Source: Desulfobulbus rhabdoformis
GTDB taxonomy: Bacteria; Desulfobacterota; Desulfobulbia; Desulfobulbales; Desulfobulbaceae
Length of the DNA: 64,000 bases
NCBI RefSeq assembly: GCF_016919065.1
Contig: NZ_JAFFQA010000025.1
Span: 1-64,000, forward strand
Direction of reading: 5' to 3'
Shown here: in pieces, positions 5,940 through 15,292 of the stretch
Numbering within the stretch: the first letter of the stretch is position 1
Layout of the letters: every line of letters starts with the position of its first letter
Made by a program: the position numbers and the translations under genes
The notes under the pieces: generated by a model
What the model was told of the DNA's origin: nothing
The model's database searches: none
The model's input: only the letters and a program-made list of their open reading frames with translations

Positions 5940-8201
5940 GTGAAGCATCCCGCTCTCTACCGGGCCCTGCCCATATTTTTTATCCTTGGGGTACTGTTTG
6001 CGCAGCTTCCCTCCACGGCATGGGCCAATGTGCTTATTGATGCCAAACAGTGGAATCTCACCGCAGATAAGATGATCCGTGAGGACAGTCCCCCACTTTT
6101 GGTGGCCGAAGGCAATGTGCTCCTGGAAAAAAAAGAGCCTGTCATCCCCCAGGCTAAAATTGCCCTCAAAGGGGGACATGAGACGCCCAAGCTGAAGACC
6201 GTAACCACTGTCAGGGCTGATCGGGTTGCCTATGACTTCACTAAAGGGACATTAGAGGCAACGGGGAATCTGGAGATTCATGTTGGTCCCGATGTGCTCA
6301 GCGCAGATTCCGGGGTGATTGACCTGAATACCGCCTCCGGTCGCTTCACCAACGCCACCATCCTCAGCCATGAAAAGGAGCTCCATTTTGAAGGGCGGCT
6401 GATTGAAAAGACCGGAGAACGGACCTACCACATTGAAGATGGCTGGGTGGTGACCTGTAAGCTGCAACCGGGGCAGGTCCCCCCCTGGAGTTTTGCCGCC
6501 GCTGATACCGATATTACCGACGGCGGGTATGCGCTTTTGAAACATGCCACCTTTCGTATTAAAGACATTCCAGTATTTTATACCCCGGTCATGTTGCTCC
6601 CGGCAAAGCGCAAACGGCAAACCGGCCTGCTTTTTCCCTCCATGTCCTTGTCAGACACCGGTGGATTCAGTCTGGAAACGCCTTTCTTCATCAACCTGTC
6701 ACCCAGCAGTGATCTTACGCTTTATCCACGTTACTTTGCCGATCGTGGCCTGATGCTTGGTGCTGAATACCGTTATGTTCTCAGTGACGAGAGCAGGGGC
6801 ATGTTCATGGCCCACTACCTCGATGATGATCTCTCCGACCCTTCGGAAACCAGTTATTATGCGGACTCCGATTTCACCCACACCAACCCTGATCGGTACT
6901 GGTTCCGGGGTAAGGTTGACCAGAATATCGGTCCCTGGGTGACCAGACTTGATCTCGATGTTGTCTCCGACCTGGATTATTTAAGTGAATTCACCAGTGG
7001 GTCAACAGGGTTTTCCACGAATCAGACCCGTTTTCTCGATGTCTTTGGACGTGGTTTTATCGACGAGAGCAACCGCTACCGGGAAAATACCCTTGGGGCC
7101 CTGCGCAGCTGGGATAACGGTACAGCCTTGCTGGCGGAACTTTCAGCCATCAATGATGTCAGCGACACCGTCTACACCGCTGATGATCCTTCACTGGCCT
7201 GGAAGCTGCCCTCTCTCACCTACACCGGTTTGCTGCCTGTCTGGAATGAAAACGGACCTGATTTTTCCTGGGCAGCCAATTACACCTCTTTCTGGAGGGA
7301 CAAGGGGGTGGAAGGGCAGCGCATTGACCTCATGCCCACCATCACCGCCGGGATTCCCATCTCACCCTACATCGAGAGTTATGTCAGCGGCAGTGTGCGC
7401 AACACCTCGTATCTGATTGAAGATAACGGCGCCAGCCAATGGCAGAATTCGGATTCCAAAAATCGGTTTCTCTATACCCTCAACGGTGAGGTGGGAACCA
7501 CTCTCGCTCGAGATTTTAGTGTTGATTTTGATGAGTTTAATGGTGTTACCCACACCTTGCGCCCCTATCTTGCCTATAGCTACACAGAGATTCCCGATGA
7601 GAAGGCCATGCCTCAATTTGACTGGGTGGATGATCTGGAAGAGGAAAACACCCTCTATCTGGGAATAAATAACTTTTTTTCGATCAGCGGGGTCCATAAT
7701 GGGCGCAGCTTTGATCGTCAGTACGCCTATTTAAAAATAAAGCAGGGCTATGATCTGCGCTCCACGGAAAAAGATTCACCTCTGACCCCAATCGAGGCGG
7801 AAACCGGCTGGTATCCGGCCAAGCGGATGCGGGTCAAGTACACCACCAAGTTTGATGTCTACGGGGATGGCGCCTTCTATCACTCCATAGATTCCGACTT
7901 CACAAGCAGTCGCGGAGATACGCTTTCTCTGGATTACCGCTACAATGAGCTCACTGACGTCAACTCGGTGAAGGGCAGCGTCTGGTATTTCTTGCCGTAT
8001 AACTTTGCGGCTGGCTATGCGCTGGAGCGGAACATCGAAGATAACGACACGATCGAGGAGACCATCAGGGTGCGCTATATGCAACCCTGCTGGTCAGTTG
8101 AACTCTCCTCTCATAGCGAGTCCGGTGATCAGTCCTTCATGCTCACCTTTCGCTTAGCCAATATCGGCAATCCTTTTGGTTTTGATTTTACCGGTCAATA
8201 A
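5940..8201 (+). CDS. lptD: LPS-assembly protein LptD (outer-membrane translocon)
   Basis: A 753-residue outer-membrane beta-barrel that, with LptE, inserts lipopolysaccharide into the outer leaflet. GTG 5940 has AAGGAG about 11 bases upstream. A signal peptide (about residues 1-29, ending STAWA) precedes the periplasmic OstA/jellyroll domain (ADKMIREDSPPLLVAEGNVLLEKK..., AYDFTKGTLEATGNL). A long barrel domain follows, starting near PVFYTPVMLLPAKRKRQTGLLFP, a motif characteristic of LptD. It ends in alternating aromatic strands. The cysteine content is low, so the E. coli pattern of rearranging disulfides is not obvious. It heads a rightward run with the DHH phosphoesterase and mltA. Confidence 0.93.
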   Translation: MKHPALYRALPIFFILGVLFAQLPSTAWANVLIDAKQWNLTADKMIREDSPPLLVAEGNVLLEKKEPVIPQAKIALKGGHETPKLKTVTTVRADRVAYDFTKGTLEATGNLEIHVGPDVLSADSGVIDLNTASGRFTNATILSHEKELHFEGRLIEKTGERTYHIEDGWVVTCKLQPGQVPPWSFAAADTDITDGGYALLKHATFRIKDIPVFYTPVMLLPAKRKRQTGLLFPSMSLSDTGGFSLETPFFINLSPSSDLTLYPRYFADRGLMLGAEYRYVLSDESRGMFMAHYLDDDLSDPSETSYYADSDFTHTNPDRYWFRGKVDQNIGPWVTRLDLDVVSDLDYLSEFTSGSTGFSTNQTRFLDVFGRGFIDESNRYRENTLGALRSWDNGTALLAELSAINDVSDTVYTADDPSLAWKLPSLTYTGLLPVWNENGPDFSWAANYTSFWRDKGVEGQRIDLMPTITAGIPISPYIESYVSGSVRNTSYLIEDNGASQWQNSDSKNRFLYTLNGEVGTTLARDFSVDFDEFNGVTHTLRPYLAYSYTEIPDEKAMPQFDWVDDLEEENTLYLGINNFFSISGVHNGRSFDRQYAYLKIKQGYDLRSTEKDSPLTPIEAETGWYPAKRMRVKYTTKFDVYGDGAFYHSIDSDFTSSRGDTLSLDYRYNELTDVNSVKGSVWYFLPYNFAAGYALERNIEDNDTIEETIRVRYMQPCWSVELSSHSESGDQSFMLTFRLANIGNPFGFDFTGQ

Positions 8202-8222
8202 AAGTTACCTCTTATTTACACT

Positions 8223-9221
8223 ATGACACCTCAACAGGTTTCCTCCACAGTCACCCATTTTGATGTTTTTAACGGGGATGCAGATGGTATCTGCGCCCTA
8301 CACCAACTGCGTCTGCACGCACCTTGTGAAGCCGCCGAGCTTGTTACGGGCATTAAACGCGATATTCAGCTCCTTTCCCGTCTCACTCAGGTGCGCCAAA
8401 GCCGCATCACCGTGCTCGATATCTCCCTGGATCGAAACCGTGAGGCTTTGGTTCAGCTTTTAGAACAGGGCAACACGGTGTTTTATGCCGATCATCATTA
8501 CAGCGGCAATATTCCCTTCTGCACCACGCTGGAAACCCATATTGATCCATCGCCTCTGACCTGTACCTCACTTATTATTGACAGTCTTTTAGGGGGTAAG
8601 TACCGGCCCTGGGCCATTGTCGGTGCCTTTGGTGATAACCTCGATGATGTGGCCACTGAACTTGCCGAGGGGCTCGATTATTCACGGGAACAGGTTGCCT
8701 TGCTCCAGGAAATGGGCCGATTGCTCAATTACAATGGCTACGGTATGGCGGAATCGGATCTGCTCATTCACCCGGCTGCCCTTTTTCAGGAGGTGCATCG
8801 GTTTGCCGACCCGCTGGATATGGAGCTGGAATCTCCCGTTCTTGCCCGTCTGCGTCAAGGCTACGCAGAGGATATGGGCCAGGCCGCGGCGCTGAGCCCT
8901 TCACAGAGTTCGGCTGCCGGCCGCGTTTTCATTTTGCCGGAGGTAACATGGGCCAAACGGGTGGTGGGGGTCTTTTCCAATCAGCTTGCCCGGCAAGAAC
9001 CAAATCTGGCCCATGCAACGCTGATTGAGCGCTCCACCGGGAGTTACCTGGTGAGCGTGCGCGCACCTCTGACAACCCGGGAGGGCGCTGACGTGCTCTG
9101 CCGTGGATTTGCCACCGGTGGCGGACGAGCTGCCGCAGCCGGTATCAATGAACTCCCTGCGCAGGAGTTGGAGACCTTTCTTGCGGCCTTTAACGATCAG
9201 TTCTGTGAGCCCTTGCCATAA
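8223..9221 (+). CDS. DHH-family phosphoesterase
   Basis: A 332-residue DHH/DHHA1 protein of the RecJ/NrnA superfamily, Mn2+-dependent phosphoesterases acting on short nucleic acids, cyclic dinucleotides or related substrates. Visible motifs: FNGDADGICAL (motif I, metal-binding D-x-D), YADHHYSGNI (the DHH motif) and GAFGDNLDDVA. The C-terminal part has the DHHA1-like glycine-rich element GFATGGGRAAAAGI. It begins 21 bases after lptD and overlaps the 5' end of mltA, so it is probably in one operon. The exact substrate cannot be told from sequence. Confidence 0.88.
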   Translation: MTPQQVSSTVTHFDVFNGDADGICALHQLRLHAPCEAAELVTGIKRDIQLLSRLTQVRQSRITVLDISLDRNREALVQLLEQGNTVFYADHHYSGNIPFCTTLETHIDPSPLTCTSLIIDSLLGGKYRPWAIVGAFGDNLDDVATELAEGLDYSREQVALLQEMGRLLNYNGYGMAESDLLIHPAALFQEVHRFADPLDMELESPVLARLRQGYAEDMGQAAALSPSQSSAAGRVFILPEVTWAKRVVGVFSNQLARQEPNLAHATLIERSTGSYLVSVRAPLTTREGADVLCRGFATGGGRAAAAGINELPAQELETFLAAFNDQFCEPLP

Positions 9222-10404
9222 CTCCAACCTGCGAGGAGAATCCCTGCCCGTTTCGACGGGGATTAGGCGGTCTTTTTTCCTTACTCTTCTCCTGCTCTGG
9301 TACGCCTTGACGTCTGGCGCCTGGACGCTTCAGGCCCAGGCGAAACCGCCATTGTTTGATGACCTTGATCAGGTGAGTCTGCTCAAGGTCCTTGAGCAGA
9401 GTATCAGCTACCTGCAAACAAGACCGGTTGAGACGAGCTACCGTTTCGGCGAGCTGCAAATCCCCGCCTCCCGCCTGCTTGCCACGGCCCGCCATCTTCA
9501 AGATGTTGCGCAGCGTTACGGGAATGCAGCAGCCTTTCATCAGCAACTCCACCAGGATTTTTCCTGGATTTCGCTCGCTGATTCCTCGGTAAAGCAACTC
9601 CTGGTCACCGGGTACTACCAACCGGTTTTCCGTGGTAGTCTCCAGTCGCATACCCCCTATACCCATCCCCTGTATCGTCTACCTGCTGATCTGATCGTCG
9701 CGCACCCTTCCCCCAAAAAAAAACAGATCGGGCGGCTTGTAGATGGTCGTCTGCATCCCTACTGGACCAGGCAGGAGATTGAGACGGGACAGTTGCTTAA
9801 GGGGCAGGAATTGGTTTGGCTGAGGGATCCCTTTGATGCCTTTACCCTCCATGTTCAAGGATCAGGTATCGTCATGCTTGAAGACGGGCGTGTGCGCGGG
9901 GTGCATTATGCAGGACGAAACGGGCATCCGTACACGAGCATAGGCAGATTTCTGGTCAAGAGCGGGCGTATGGAACTGGCCCAGGTGAATATGGGGAGTA
10001 TACGGGGCTACCTGTCCCGCCATCCCCGTGAGCGTGAGCTGATCTTGCACCAGAATGCATCCTATATCTTTTTTGACTGGACGGAGCCCGGACCAGCTGT
10101 GGGCAGCCTCAACAGGGGGCTAACCCCTGGACGCTCGGTGGCAGCTGACCAGCGTGTCTACCCGCCAGGGGCGGTGCTTTGGCTGCAAACTTCCCGGCCG
10201 GTCGTGTGCGAGGAACAAGAGGAACAAGCCCAATGGCTCCCCCTGCACAGAATTGTTGCCGTTCAGGACAGCGGCTCTGCCATTGCGGGAGCCAATCGCC
10301 TCGATCTTTTCTGGGGGACGGGTGAGCAGGCCGGGCTGGAAGCAGGACACATGCGGGCTCGGGGGCAGGTACAGCTTCTTCTCCTAAAAGAACAGAAGCG
10401 GTGA
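9205..10404 (+). CDS. mltA: Membrane-bound lytic murein transglycosylase A
   Basis: MltA cleaves the MurNAc-GlcNAc bond of peptidoglycan, forming 1,6-anhydro ends. Hallmarks: VTGYYQPVFRGS, LYRLPADLI, YWTRQEIE, HVQGSGIVMLEDG, YAGRNGHPYTSIGR and, in the 3D domain, VAVQDSGSAIAGANRLDLFWGTG with the catalytic-type aspartate. A hydrophobic export segment (RSFFLTLLLLWYALTSG) follows a basic N-terminus; I see no lipobox. The start is uncertain. GTG 9205 overlaps the previous gene by 17 bases, whereas a CTG at 9244 has the better-placed GAGGAG (9231-9236). Confidence 0.88.
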   Translation: MSPCHNSNLRGESLPVSTGIRRSFFLTLLLLWYALTSGAWTLQAQAKPPLFDDLDQVSLLKVLEQSISYLQTRPVETSYRFGELQIPASRLLATARHLQDVAQRYGNAAAFHQQLHQDFSWISLADSSVKQLLVTGYYQPVFRGSLQSHTPYTHPLYRLPADLIVAHPSPKKKQIGRLVDGRLHPYWTRQEIETGQLLKGQELVWLRDPFDAFTLHVQGSGIVMLEDGRVRGVHYAGRNGHPYTSIGRFLVKSGRMELAQVNMGSIRGYLSRHPRERELILHQNASYIFFDWTEPGPAVGSLNRGLTPGRSVAADQRVYPPGAVLWLQTSRPVVCEEQEEQAQWLPLHRIVAVQDSGSAIAGANRLDLFWGTGEQAGLEAGHMRARGQVQLLLLKEQKR

Positions 10405-10417
10405 AAATTTTGGCGCA

Positions 10418-10460
10418 AAATCCGTGACGGTGGAGGCAGCTAGGCAAGAAACGTTTCTTA
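10418..10460. repeat. Family 2 palindromic repeat, single arm
   Basis: AAATCCGTGACGGTGG at 10418 matches one arm of the dispersed CCTGAATCCGTGA repeat; the similarity to the left arm at 57751 continues through TATTAAT. It fills the space between convergent mltA and the kinase gene and abuts the kinase stop codon. Confidence 0.6.
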
Positions 10461-13343
10461 TTAATCTTGTTTGTTTGAGCCCGATTCCGTGAGGACCTCG
10501 AGTAATTTCAGTCCGAGCTCTCGTTTGGAAAAGGGTTTTTTGAGGAAATGGACCCCTTGGTCCAACACGCCGTGGTGGGCGATGACATCGGCCGTATAGC
10601 CCGACATGAAGACCAGCTGCAGGTTCGGGATGAAGGTCTGCAGCCTTTGGGCGAGATCGCGTCCGTTCATTTCTGGCATAACCACATCTGTCAGAAGCAG
10701 GTCGATGCGTTGGGCATGTTCCCGGGCCAGGCGAATAGCCTCTGTGGTTGTCGAGGCGGACAGCACAGTATAGCCCAGGCCAAGAAGCATGCGGCGGTTC
10801 AGCTCCAGCAGGGCGTCTTCGTCTTCAACCAGAAGGATGGTTGTATCAGCCGCAGACAGGTCCTCGACCTGCTTGTTTTCCTGAATCTCCAATGGAACTT
10901 CTTTGTGTCTTGGAAGATAGATTTTAAAGGTAGAGCCCTGCTCAGGCTCGCTGTGGACATGAATGAACCCGTTGTTTTGGTGGACGATGCCGTGGACCGT
11001 GGCCAGGCCAAGGCCGGTCCCTTTTCCCATGTCTTTGGTGGTGAAAAAAGGTTCAAATATTCTTTCTTGGGTCTTGCGGTCCATTCCGCGACCGTTATCG
11101 CTCACCGCCAGCAGGACATATTCCCCTGGGACACATTCGGCGTGTTGCGCACAGTAGGCGGCATCAAAAAACGCATTCTCCGTTTCAATGGTCAGGCTGC
11201 CCGCCCCGGTTATGGCATCGCGACCATTGATGCAGAGGTTCGCCAGCAGTTGATCAACCTGGGACGGGTCAATATACACCGGCCAGAGGGGATAACCGGG
11301 ACTCCAGAAGAGTTCGATATCCTCACCAATGAGCCGACTCAGCATTTTGAGGAGGCCCTCGACGGTGGTGTTCAGGTCGAGGACCTTGGGGGACACCGCC
11401 TGTTTTCGCGCAAAGGCCAGCAACTGCCGCGTCAGGTCGGCAGAACGCTCGGCTGCTTTTTTGATATCCGTCAGGTCTTTGGCCAGAGGCGTCTCGGGGG
11501 AAATCTGCTCCTCCAGTAGATCAATCCCCCCCAGGATGATACTGAGCATGTTGTTGAAATCGTGGGCTATGCCACCGGCAAGTCGCCCGATTGACTCCAG
11601 TTTCTGGGCCTGGTTGAGTTGTTCCTGCAGGGCTTTCTGGGCGGCCTCGGCCTCCTTGCGCGGAGTGATATCACGGTAGATGGTCTGATTAATCAACTGC
11701 AGCCCCAGCTTGGCTACACTGCTGGAGATCTCAACCCAGCGGAGTGTGCCATCTTTAGGCAAAACCCGAAACTCATAGCGTGGGGCAACGGTTTCTCCCT
11801 GCATGCGCTTTTTGAAATTTTCCTGCACGAGCGCCCGGTCTTCCTCGTAGACCAAATCCCATATCTGCTCCGAAGATTTTTCCCGCATCTCTTCTTCGGT
11901 AAATCCGAAGTACTTTACAAAAGAGGCGTTCACATAGCGGAAACGAAGAGGAAACCCTTCAATGATGGCGATGGCATCCATGGAGTGGTCAAAAAGAGTA
12001 CGGTATTTTTTTTCCGAGTCACGTAGGGTTTCTTCCATCTTTTTCCGATCGGTGATGTCCTGCATAGTGCCCATCAGGCTGTGCACGGTACCATCCTCAC
12101 CGGGGATGGCTTCCCCGCGGATGGTCACCCAGCGGTGGACACCGTTTGCGCGGATGAGCTCGGCATCGCAGGTATACCCTTTACCCGTCTGCATACAAAG
12201 TTGAATGGCGTGGTTCAGGGAGATCCAACTTTCCGCTGAAAAATACTGTTTTACTTCAGGGTAGCCTATGGGCTGGCTCTCGGGGTTACAGCCGTAGATG
12301 CTATAGATCTGTTCCGACCAGGTATGGGTATCGGAAAGCACATCCCATCGCCAGTTGCCGATTTCTGCCAGACGCTGCGCCTCTTTAAGCCTTTGCTCGC
12401 TTGTTCGTAGGGCTTCCTCTGCAATTTTGCGCGTGGTGATATCCTGCAAGGCCCCATAAATATAGGTGACCTGGCCGTCTTCAAGCACCGGTTCCCCCTG
12501 AGCGTGCACCCATTTTTGAATGCCTGCAGCCGATGTCATTTTTAGTTCGAGATCGTAGGGCGTGCCGTGATTGACGGCTGCCTGGACAGCCCGCTCGATT
12601 TTACGTCTATGTTCTCCCTGAAAAAAGCTGAGCTCTTCGGCCAGGGTCACCTGTTTTTCCAGACCCAGCTCCAGGTCATGGATACGCGAACATTCCTCGG
12701 TCCATGAAACTACCAGAGTAAGGGGATCGAGTTCCCAACCTCCGACCTTCGCCAGCTGGCTCGTGCGTTGGAGCATCAGGCGGTGATGATGCAGCTGCTC
12801 TTCGTCCAATCGTTGTCGCGTGATGTCGTGGGCGATACAAAAAAGGCCATTGACTTTGCCATTGCGGTCCTTGATCGCCCCTTTGGCGACCAGAAACTGA
12901 TGTGTTGTCCCCAGGTGAGAGAGCAATTGCTCTTCATGTTGGATCGTTGCTCCGGACTCAAGAATGGAGCGGTCCTTTTCGAACAGTCGCTCTGCAACCT
13001 CTTCGGGGAAAAAATCGTAATCGTCTTTGCCGATAACTTCTTCAGGTTCTCTGCCCAGAAAATGGCAGGTGGCCTGGTTGCAGAAGAGAAAGCGTTCATC
13101 GGTTCCTTTCACGAAAATAATGTCGCTGGTTGAGTCAAGCAGGGCGTAGATGAGTTGTTCCTGCTGTGATTGGGTCGATTCAGAACGCACGGCCCGATAG
13201 AGCAGAATAAAGGTGAGCAGAAGAAAGACGAACCAGAAGACCAAAACAAATTTTTGCCCCAAATGGGTGCTTGCAATAACCTCGGTCAGATTCTGTGTCA
13301 GCTGTGTTTCCAGAGTGTCGCCAATTCGGTTCAGCTCATGCAA
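10461..13343 (-). CDS. Hybrid sensor histidine kinase (four PAS, HisKA, HATPase, receiver), N-terminus split off
   Basis: 960 residues from TTG 13343. Order: one membrane segment (about 31-50, [18 protein letters not shown]), four PAS/PAC units (about 60-560, each ending in ...DIT.R), HisKA with the phospho-accepting His in [15 protein letters not shown], HATPase ([21 protein letters not shown]) and a C-terminal receiver with acceptor Asp in [13 protein letters not shown] and Lys in KKPFSK. A normal kinase of this type would have a periplasmic sensor flanked by two membrane segments. Those residues are found in the frame immediately upstream (13352-13807), and the two join if one C is added to a C6 run near 13366-13371. 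It is therefore probably one gene interrupted by a frameshift, a sequencing error or a slippage site. Confidence 0.85.
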   Translation of the reverse strand: MHELNRIGDTLETQLTQNLTEVIASTHLGQKFVLVFWFVFLLLTFILLYRAVRSESTQSQQEQLIYALLDSTSDIIFVKGTDERFLFCNQATCHFLGREPEEVIGKDDYDFFPEEVAERLFEKDRSILESGATIQHEEQLLSHLGTTHQFLVAKGAIKDRNGKVNGLFCIAHDITRQRLDEEQLHHHRLMLQRTSQLAKVGGWELDPLTLVVSWTEECSRIHDLELGLEKQVTLAEELSFFQGEHRRKIERAVQAAVNHGTPYDLELKMTSAAGIQKWVHAQGEPVLEDGQVTYIYGALQDITTRKIAEEALRTSEQRLKEAQRLAEIGNWRWDVLSDTHTWSEQIYSIYGCNPESQPIGYPEVKQYFSAESWISLNHAIQLCMQTGKGYTCDAELIRANGVHRWVTIRGEAIPGEDGTVHSLMGTMQDITDRKKMEETLRDSEKKYRTLFDHSMDAIAIIEGFPLRFRYVNASFVKYFGFTEEEMREKSSEQIWDLVYEEDRALVQENFKKRMQGETVAPRYEFRVLPKDGTLRWVEISSSVAKLGLQLINQTIYRDITPRKEAEAAQKALQEQLNQAQKLESIGRLAGGIAHDFNNMLSIILGGIDLLEEQISPETPLAKDLTDIKKAAERSADLTRQLLAFARKQAVSPKVLDLNTTVEGLLKMLSRLIGEDIELFWSPGYPLWPVYIDPSQVDQLLANLCINGRDAITGAGSLTIETENAFFDAAYCAQHAECVPGEYVLLAVSDNGRGMDRKTQERIFEPFFTTKDMGKGTGLGLATVHGIVHQNNGFIHVHSEPEQGSTFKIYLPRHKEVPLEIQENKQVEDLSAADTTILLVEDEDALLELNRRMLLGLGYTVLSASTTTEAIRLAREHAQRIDLLLTDVVMPEMNGRDLAQRLQTFIPNLQLVFMSGYTADVIAHHGVLDQGVHFLKKPFSKRELGLKLLEVLTESGSNKQD

Positions 13344-13351
13344 CTCCTTGA

Positions 13352-13807
13352 TTAATTGAATGCGGAGGGGGGCTGGTACTTTTGGGTATCCATGAGAGCT
13401 CGGATGGTATGGTCCAGACGAGCCTGGGATTCTGCATAGGATTGAAAGAGCAGTTTGGTTATTCCCGTGGGACTGACTGCTTCTATACCGTGTAGGGTGG
13501 ATCGTCCATCAAGGCAGTCCCGTATCTTGAGCTGGGATGTATCCAGGTGGGCGATAATCTCCTGTCGTTCTCCCATCTCTCCGGCCAGATAACGATTGAG
13601 TGACAGTACCGCCCTATTCATCGAGCGCATGGCCTGCTGGAGATTGTCGTTGATGGCAATATGCTGGGGGTATGCTGTTCGGTTCAAGTGGCCTGCCCAC
13701 CAGAGCATGAGTGAGGAGATCAGAGCTATGACTCCAAGCAAAATCAGGGCACGTTCACTGCGAAACGTTGAACCTTGGGTGCTGTCCTGAAGTCGTGAAA
13801 GAAGCAT
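13352..13807 (-). CDS. N-terminal sensor part of the split hybrid kinase
   Basis: ATG 13807 is chosen over longer in-frame starts because it follows a purine-rich GGGAGAG site and sits 4 bases beyond the stop of the solute-binding gene. The 151-residue product has a membrane segment (about 23-41, ALILLGVIALISSLMLWWAG) and a helical periplasmic region resembling a four-helix-bundle sensor (MRSMNRAVLSLNRYLAGE...). It ends abruptly after a CCC CCC TCC run. Shifting frame there continues as [19 protein letters not shown] into the kinase. Alone it would be a sensor without a kinase. Confidence 0.75.
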   Translation of the reverse strand: MLLSRLQDSTQGSTFRSERALILLGVIALISSLMLWWAGHLNRTAYPQHIAINDNLQQAMRSMNRAVLSLNRYLAGEMGERQEIIAHLDTSQLKIRDCLDGRSTLHGIEAVSPTGITKLLFQSYAESQARLDHTIRALMDTQKYQPPSAFN

Positions 13808-13811
13808 TAAT

Positions 13812-14729
13812 TTAACTCTCCCGTTTATCAAAGGAAATGGATGAAGGCAGGTCATAGGCATCCAGCCCAATGCTTTCCAGTATTTGCATGTGCTCCGAGC
13901 TGCCAAGAAACTGCCGAAGTGCTTGGTCAAAGCGTTGGCGTAGCGCTGCATCCTGCTTACGAAAGGCAAAGGCGCTACAGCCGGGCGGCGTGTAGCTAGC
14001 GGCAAAAGGAGTGGCTTGCTGTAAATCGCTGTTTTCTTCTGCAAGTCGGCGGATGGTAGGGCTGCTGAGAGAAAGACCGTCAACAAGATTATTTCTAAGG
14101 GCATCGAGGGCAAGCAGCACGTTGGGGTATGTAACTATGCGCTGCAGCGGGACACCTGAGCGCAGCGCTTCTTCCCGTTCAACAGCGCCTTGAATGACCG
14201 CCAGGTGAGCTTTTTCGTGCAGGGCAATATCTGCATAGCTGTGAAGATTGAGAGGGTTGCCCCTGTGAACAAGCAGTGCCGGAGTAAAACAGAGCGATGG
14301 GGTTGTGAAGGCAACCAGCTTTTCGCGGTCAGGACGAATAAAGAGGCCAGAGGCTATCTGATCGAAACGACCGGCTCGCAGTTGCGGAATCAGGGAACCG
14401 AAATCGGTCCGGATCCATTCAATGCGTTTGATCCCCAACCGTTGCCAGACCGCCCGGGCCACTTCCGGAGATTCGCCTGTGATGGTTTCCTCTGCATTGG
14501 TAAAGGCAAAGGGAGCTTCGACGGCATATCCAATACGCACTACCTGGGTGCGGGCAACACGTTCGGCTGTTGATTCATTGGCTGTGAAAAATGTATTGAT
14601 GCCTAGAGTAATCGCCAACAGCAGGAGAACTGCGGCAAGAGAAATGCTCCAGGAGCGAGGATAGGAAGAAGGGCCTGAAGGCTGGATGCCCCTGTTTCCC
14701 CTCATTGCAGCGTACTGTTTAGGGTCCAT
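13812..14729 (-). CDS. Membrane-anchored family 3 solute-binding-like protein
   Basis: A 305-residue protein with an N-terminal hydrophobic anchor (about 29-45, LAAVLLLLAITLGINTFF) and one periplasmic type II binding fold of the SBP_bac_3 family (RIGYAVEAPFAFTN..., AGRFDQIASGLFIRPDREKLVAFTTP, LDALRNNLVDGLSL). It resembles ectoine/amino-acid binding proteins of the EhuB type. No permease or ATPase gene is near. It is instead followed within 4 bases by the sensor kinase, so it probably presents a ligand to that kinase (inference). The ligand is unknown. Confidence 0.8.
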   Translation of the reverse strand: MDPKQYAAMRGNRGIQPSGPSSYPRSWSISLAAVLLLLAITLGINTFFTANESTAERVARTQVVRIGYAVEAPFAFTNAEETITGESPEVARAVWQRLGIKRIEWIRTDFGSLIPQLRAGRFDQIASGLFIRPDREKLVAFTTPSLCFTPALLVHRGNPLNLHSYADIALHEKAHLAVIQGAVEREEALRSGVPLQRIVTYPNVLLALDALRNNLVDGLSLSSPTIRRLAEENSDLQQATPFAASYTPPGCSAFAFRKQDAALRQRFDQALRQFLGSSEHMQILESIGLDAYDLPSSISFDKRES

Positions 14730-14817
14730 CGTTCCTCCCTGAATCTCGGATGCGTTCCGGGGGCTTGATTGCCGGGAAAAAGATGTGGATGGCTAAAAAG
14801 CAGAAAGCCGAGGAGGG

Positions 14818-15168
14818 TTATCGGGCCTCCATGGGCGGCTGTGGCTGTTCATTGGGGTCTGGTTTATCAAAATTTCCCAAAGGGCGATGAAAGGTGTAAG
14901 AAGCCGGGGCAACTACCAGGTTATCCCAAGCTTCACCCGCGTTGCCGCCCAGCAGGGAAAAGGGGGAAGAGACCAGGAACAGGGCAAAGCCGGTAACGGT
15001 CGCTGCCGCCCCCACTGGCCTGGCGAGGACAAGATCCGTGGACATCATGAGGCCCGGATCATCGGGCAGGGTGGAGTCTTTTTCCAAGGCAAGTCCATTT
15101 GTACAGAGTGTATTGAAGAGCGTCAGTGAGAGAATCAGGATAGTGAGCGATGAGGGGCGTCTCTGCAT
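14818..15168 (-). CDS. Small exported protein of unknown function
   Basis: A 116-residue protein with a signal peptide (ILILSLTLFNTLCTNGLA), a conserved-looking centre (STDLVLARPVGAAATVTGFALFLVSSPFSLLGGN) containing a second hydrophobic segment, then VVAPASYTFHRPLG. This pattern matches a small proteobacterial family sometimes loosely labelled multidrug-transporter-like without evidence. It lies 124 bases downstream of the RND permease on the same strand, separated by a repeat hairpin. I assign no function. Confidence 0.65.
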   Translation of the reverse strand: MQRRPSSLTILILSLTLFNTLCTNGLALEKDSTLPDDPGLMMSTDLVLARPVGAAATVTGFALFLVSSPFSLLGGNAGEAWDNLVVAPASYTFHRPLGNFDKPDPNEQPQPPMEAR

Positions 15169-15190
15169 GGAGTCCTCCGTCTAATAGGCC

Positions 15191-15225
15191 GGAATCCGTG
15201 AGCACTTCTCGCTGTCACGGATTCC
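15191..15225. repeat. Family 2 palindromic repeat, compact form
   Basis: GGAATCCGTGA (15191-15201) and TCACGGATTCC (15215-15225) form a perfect 11-bp stem around a 13-base loop. It lies between the RND permease and the small exported protein and lacks a T run, so it is not a standard terminator, although as RNA it would still be a stable hairpin. Confidence 0.75.
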
Positions 15226-15292
15226 TGTGAAGATGCTTTTTCTATTGTAGCTCCTGTGCCAAGAAAGCAAATGGTGTTTTAGCCTTTTGCTT

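Noticed and set aside
15191..15225. Intrinsic terminator after the RND operon
   Set aside because: The stem is perfect but has no T run, and the same arms recur at eight other places, so it is classed as a family 2 repeat.
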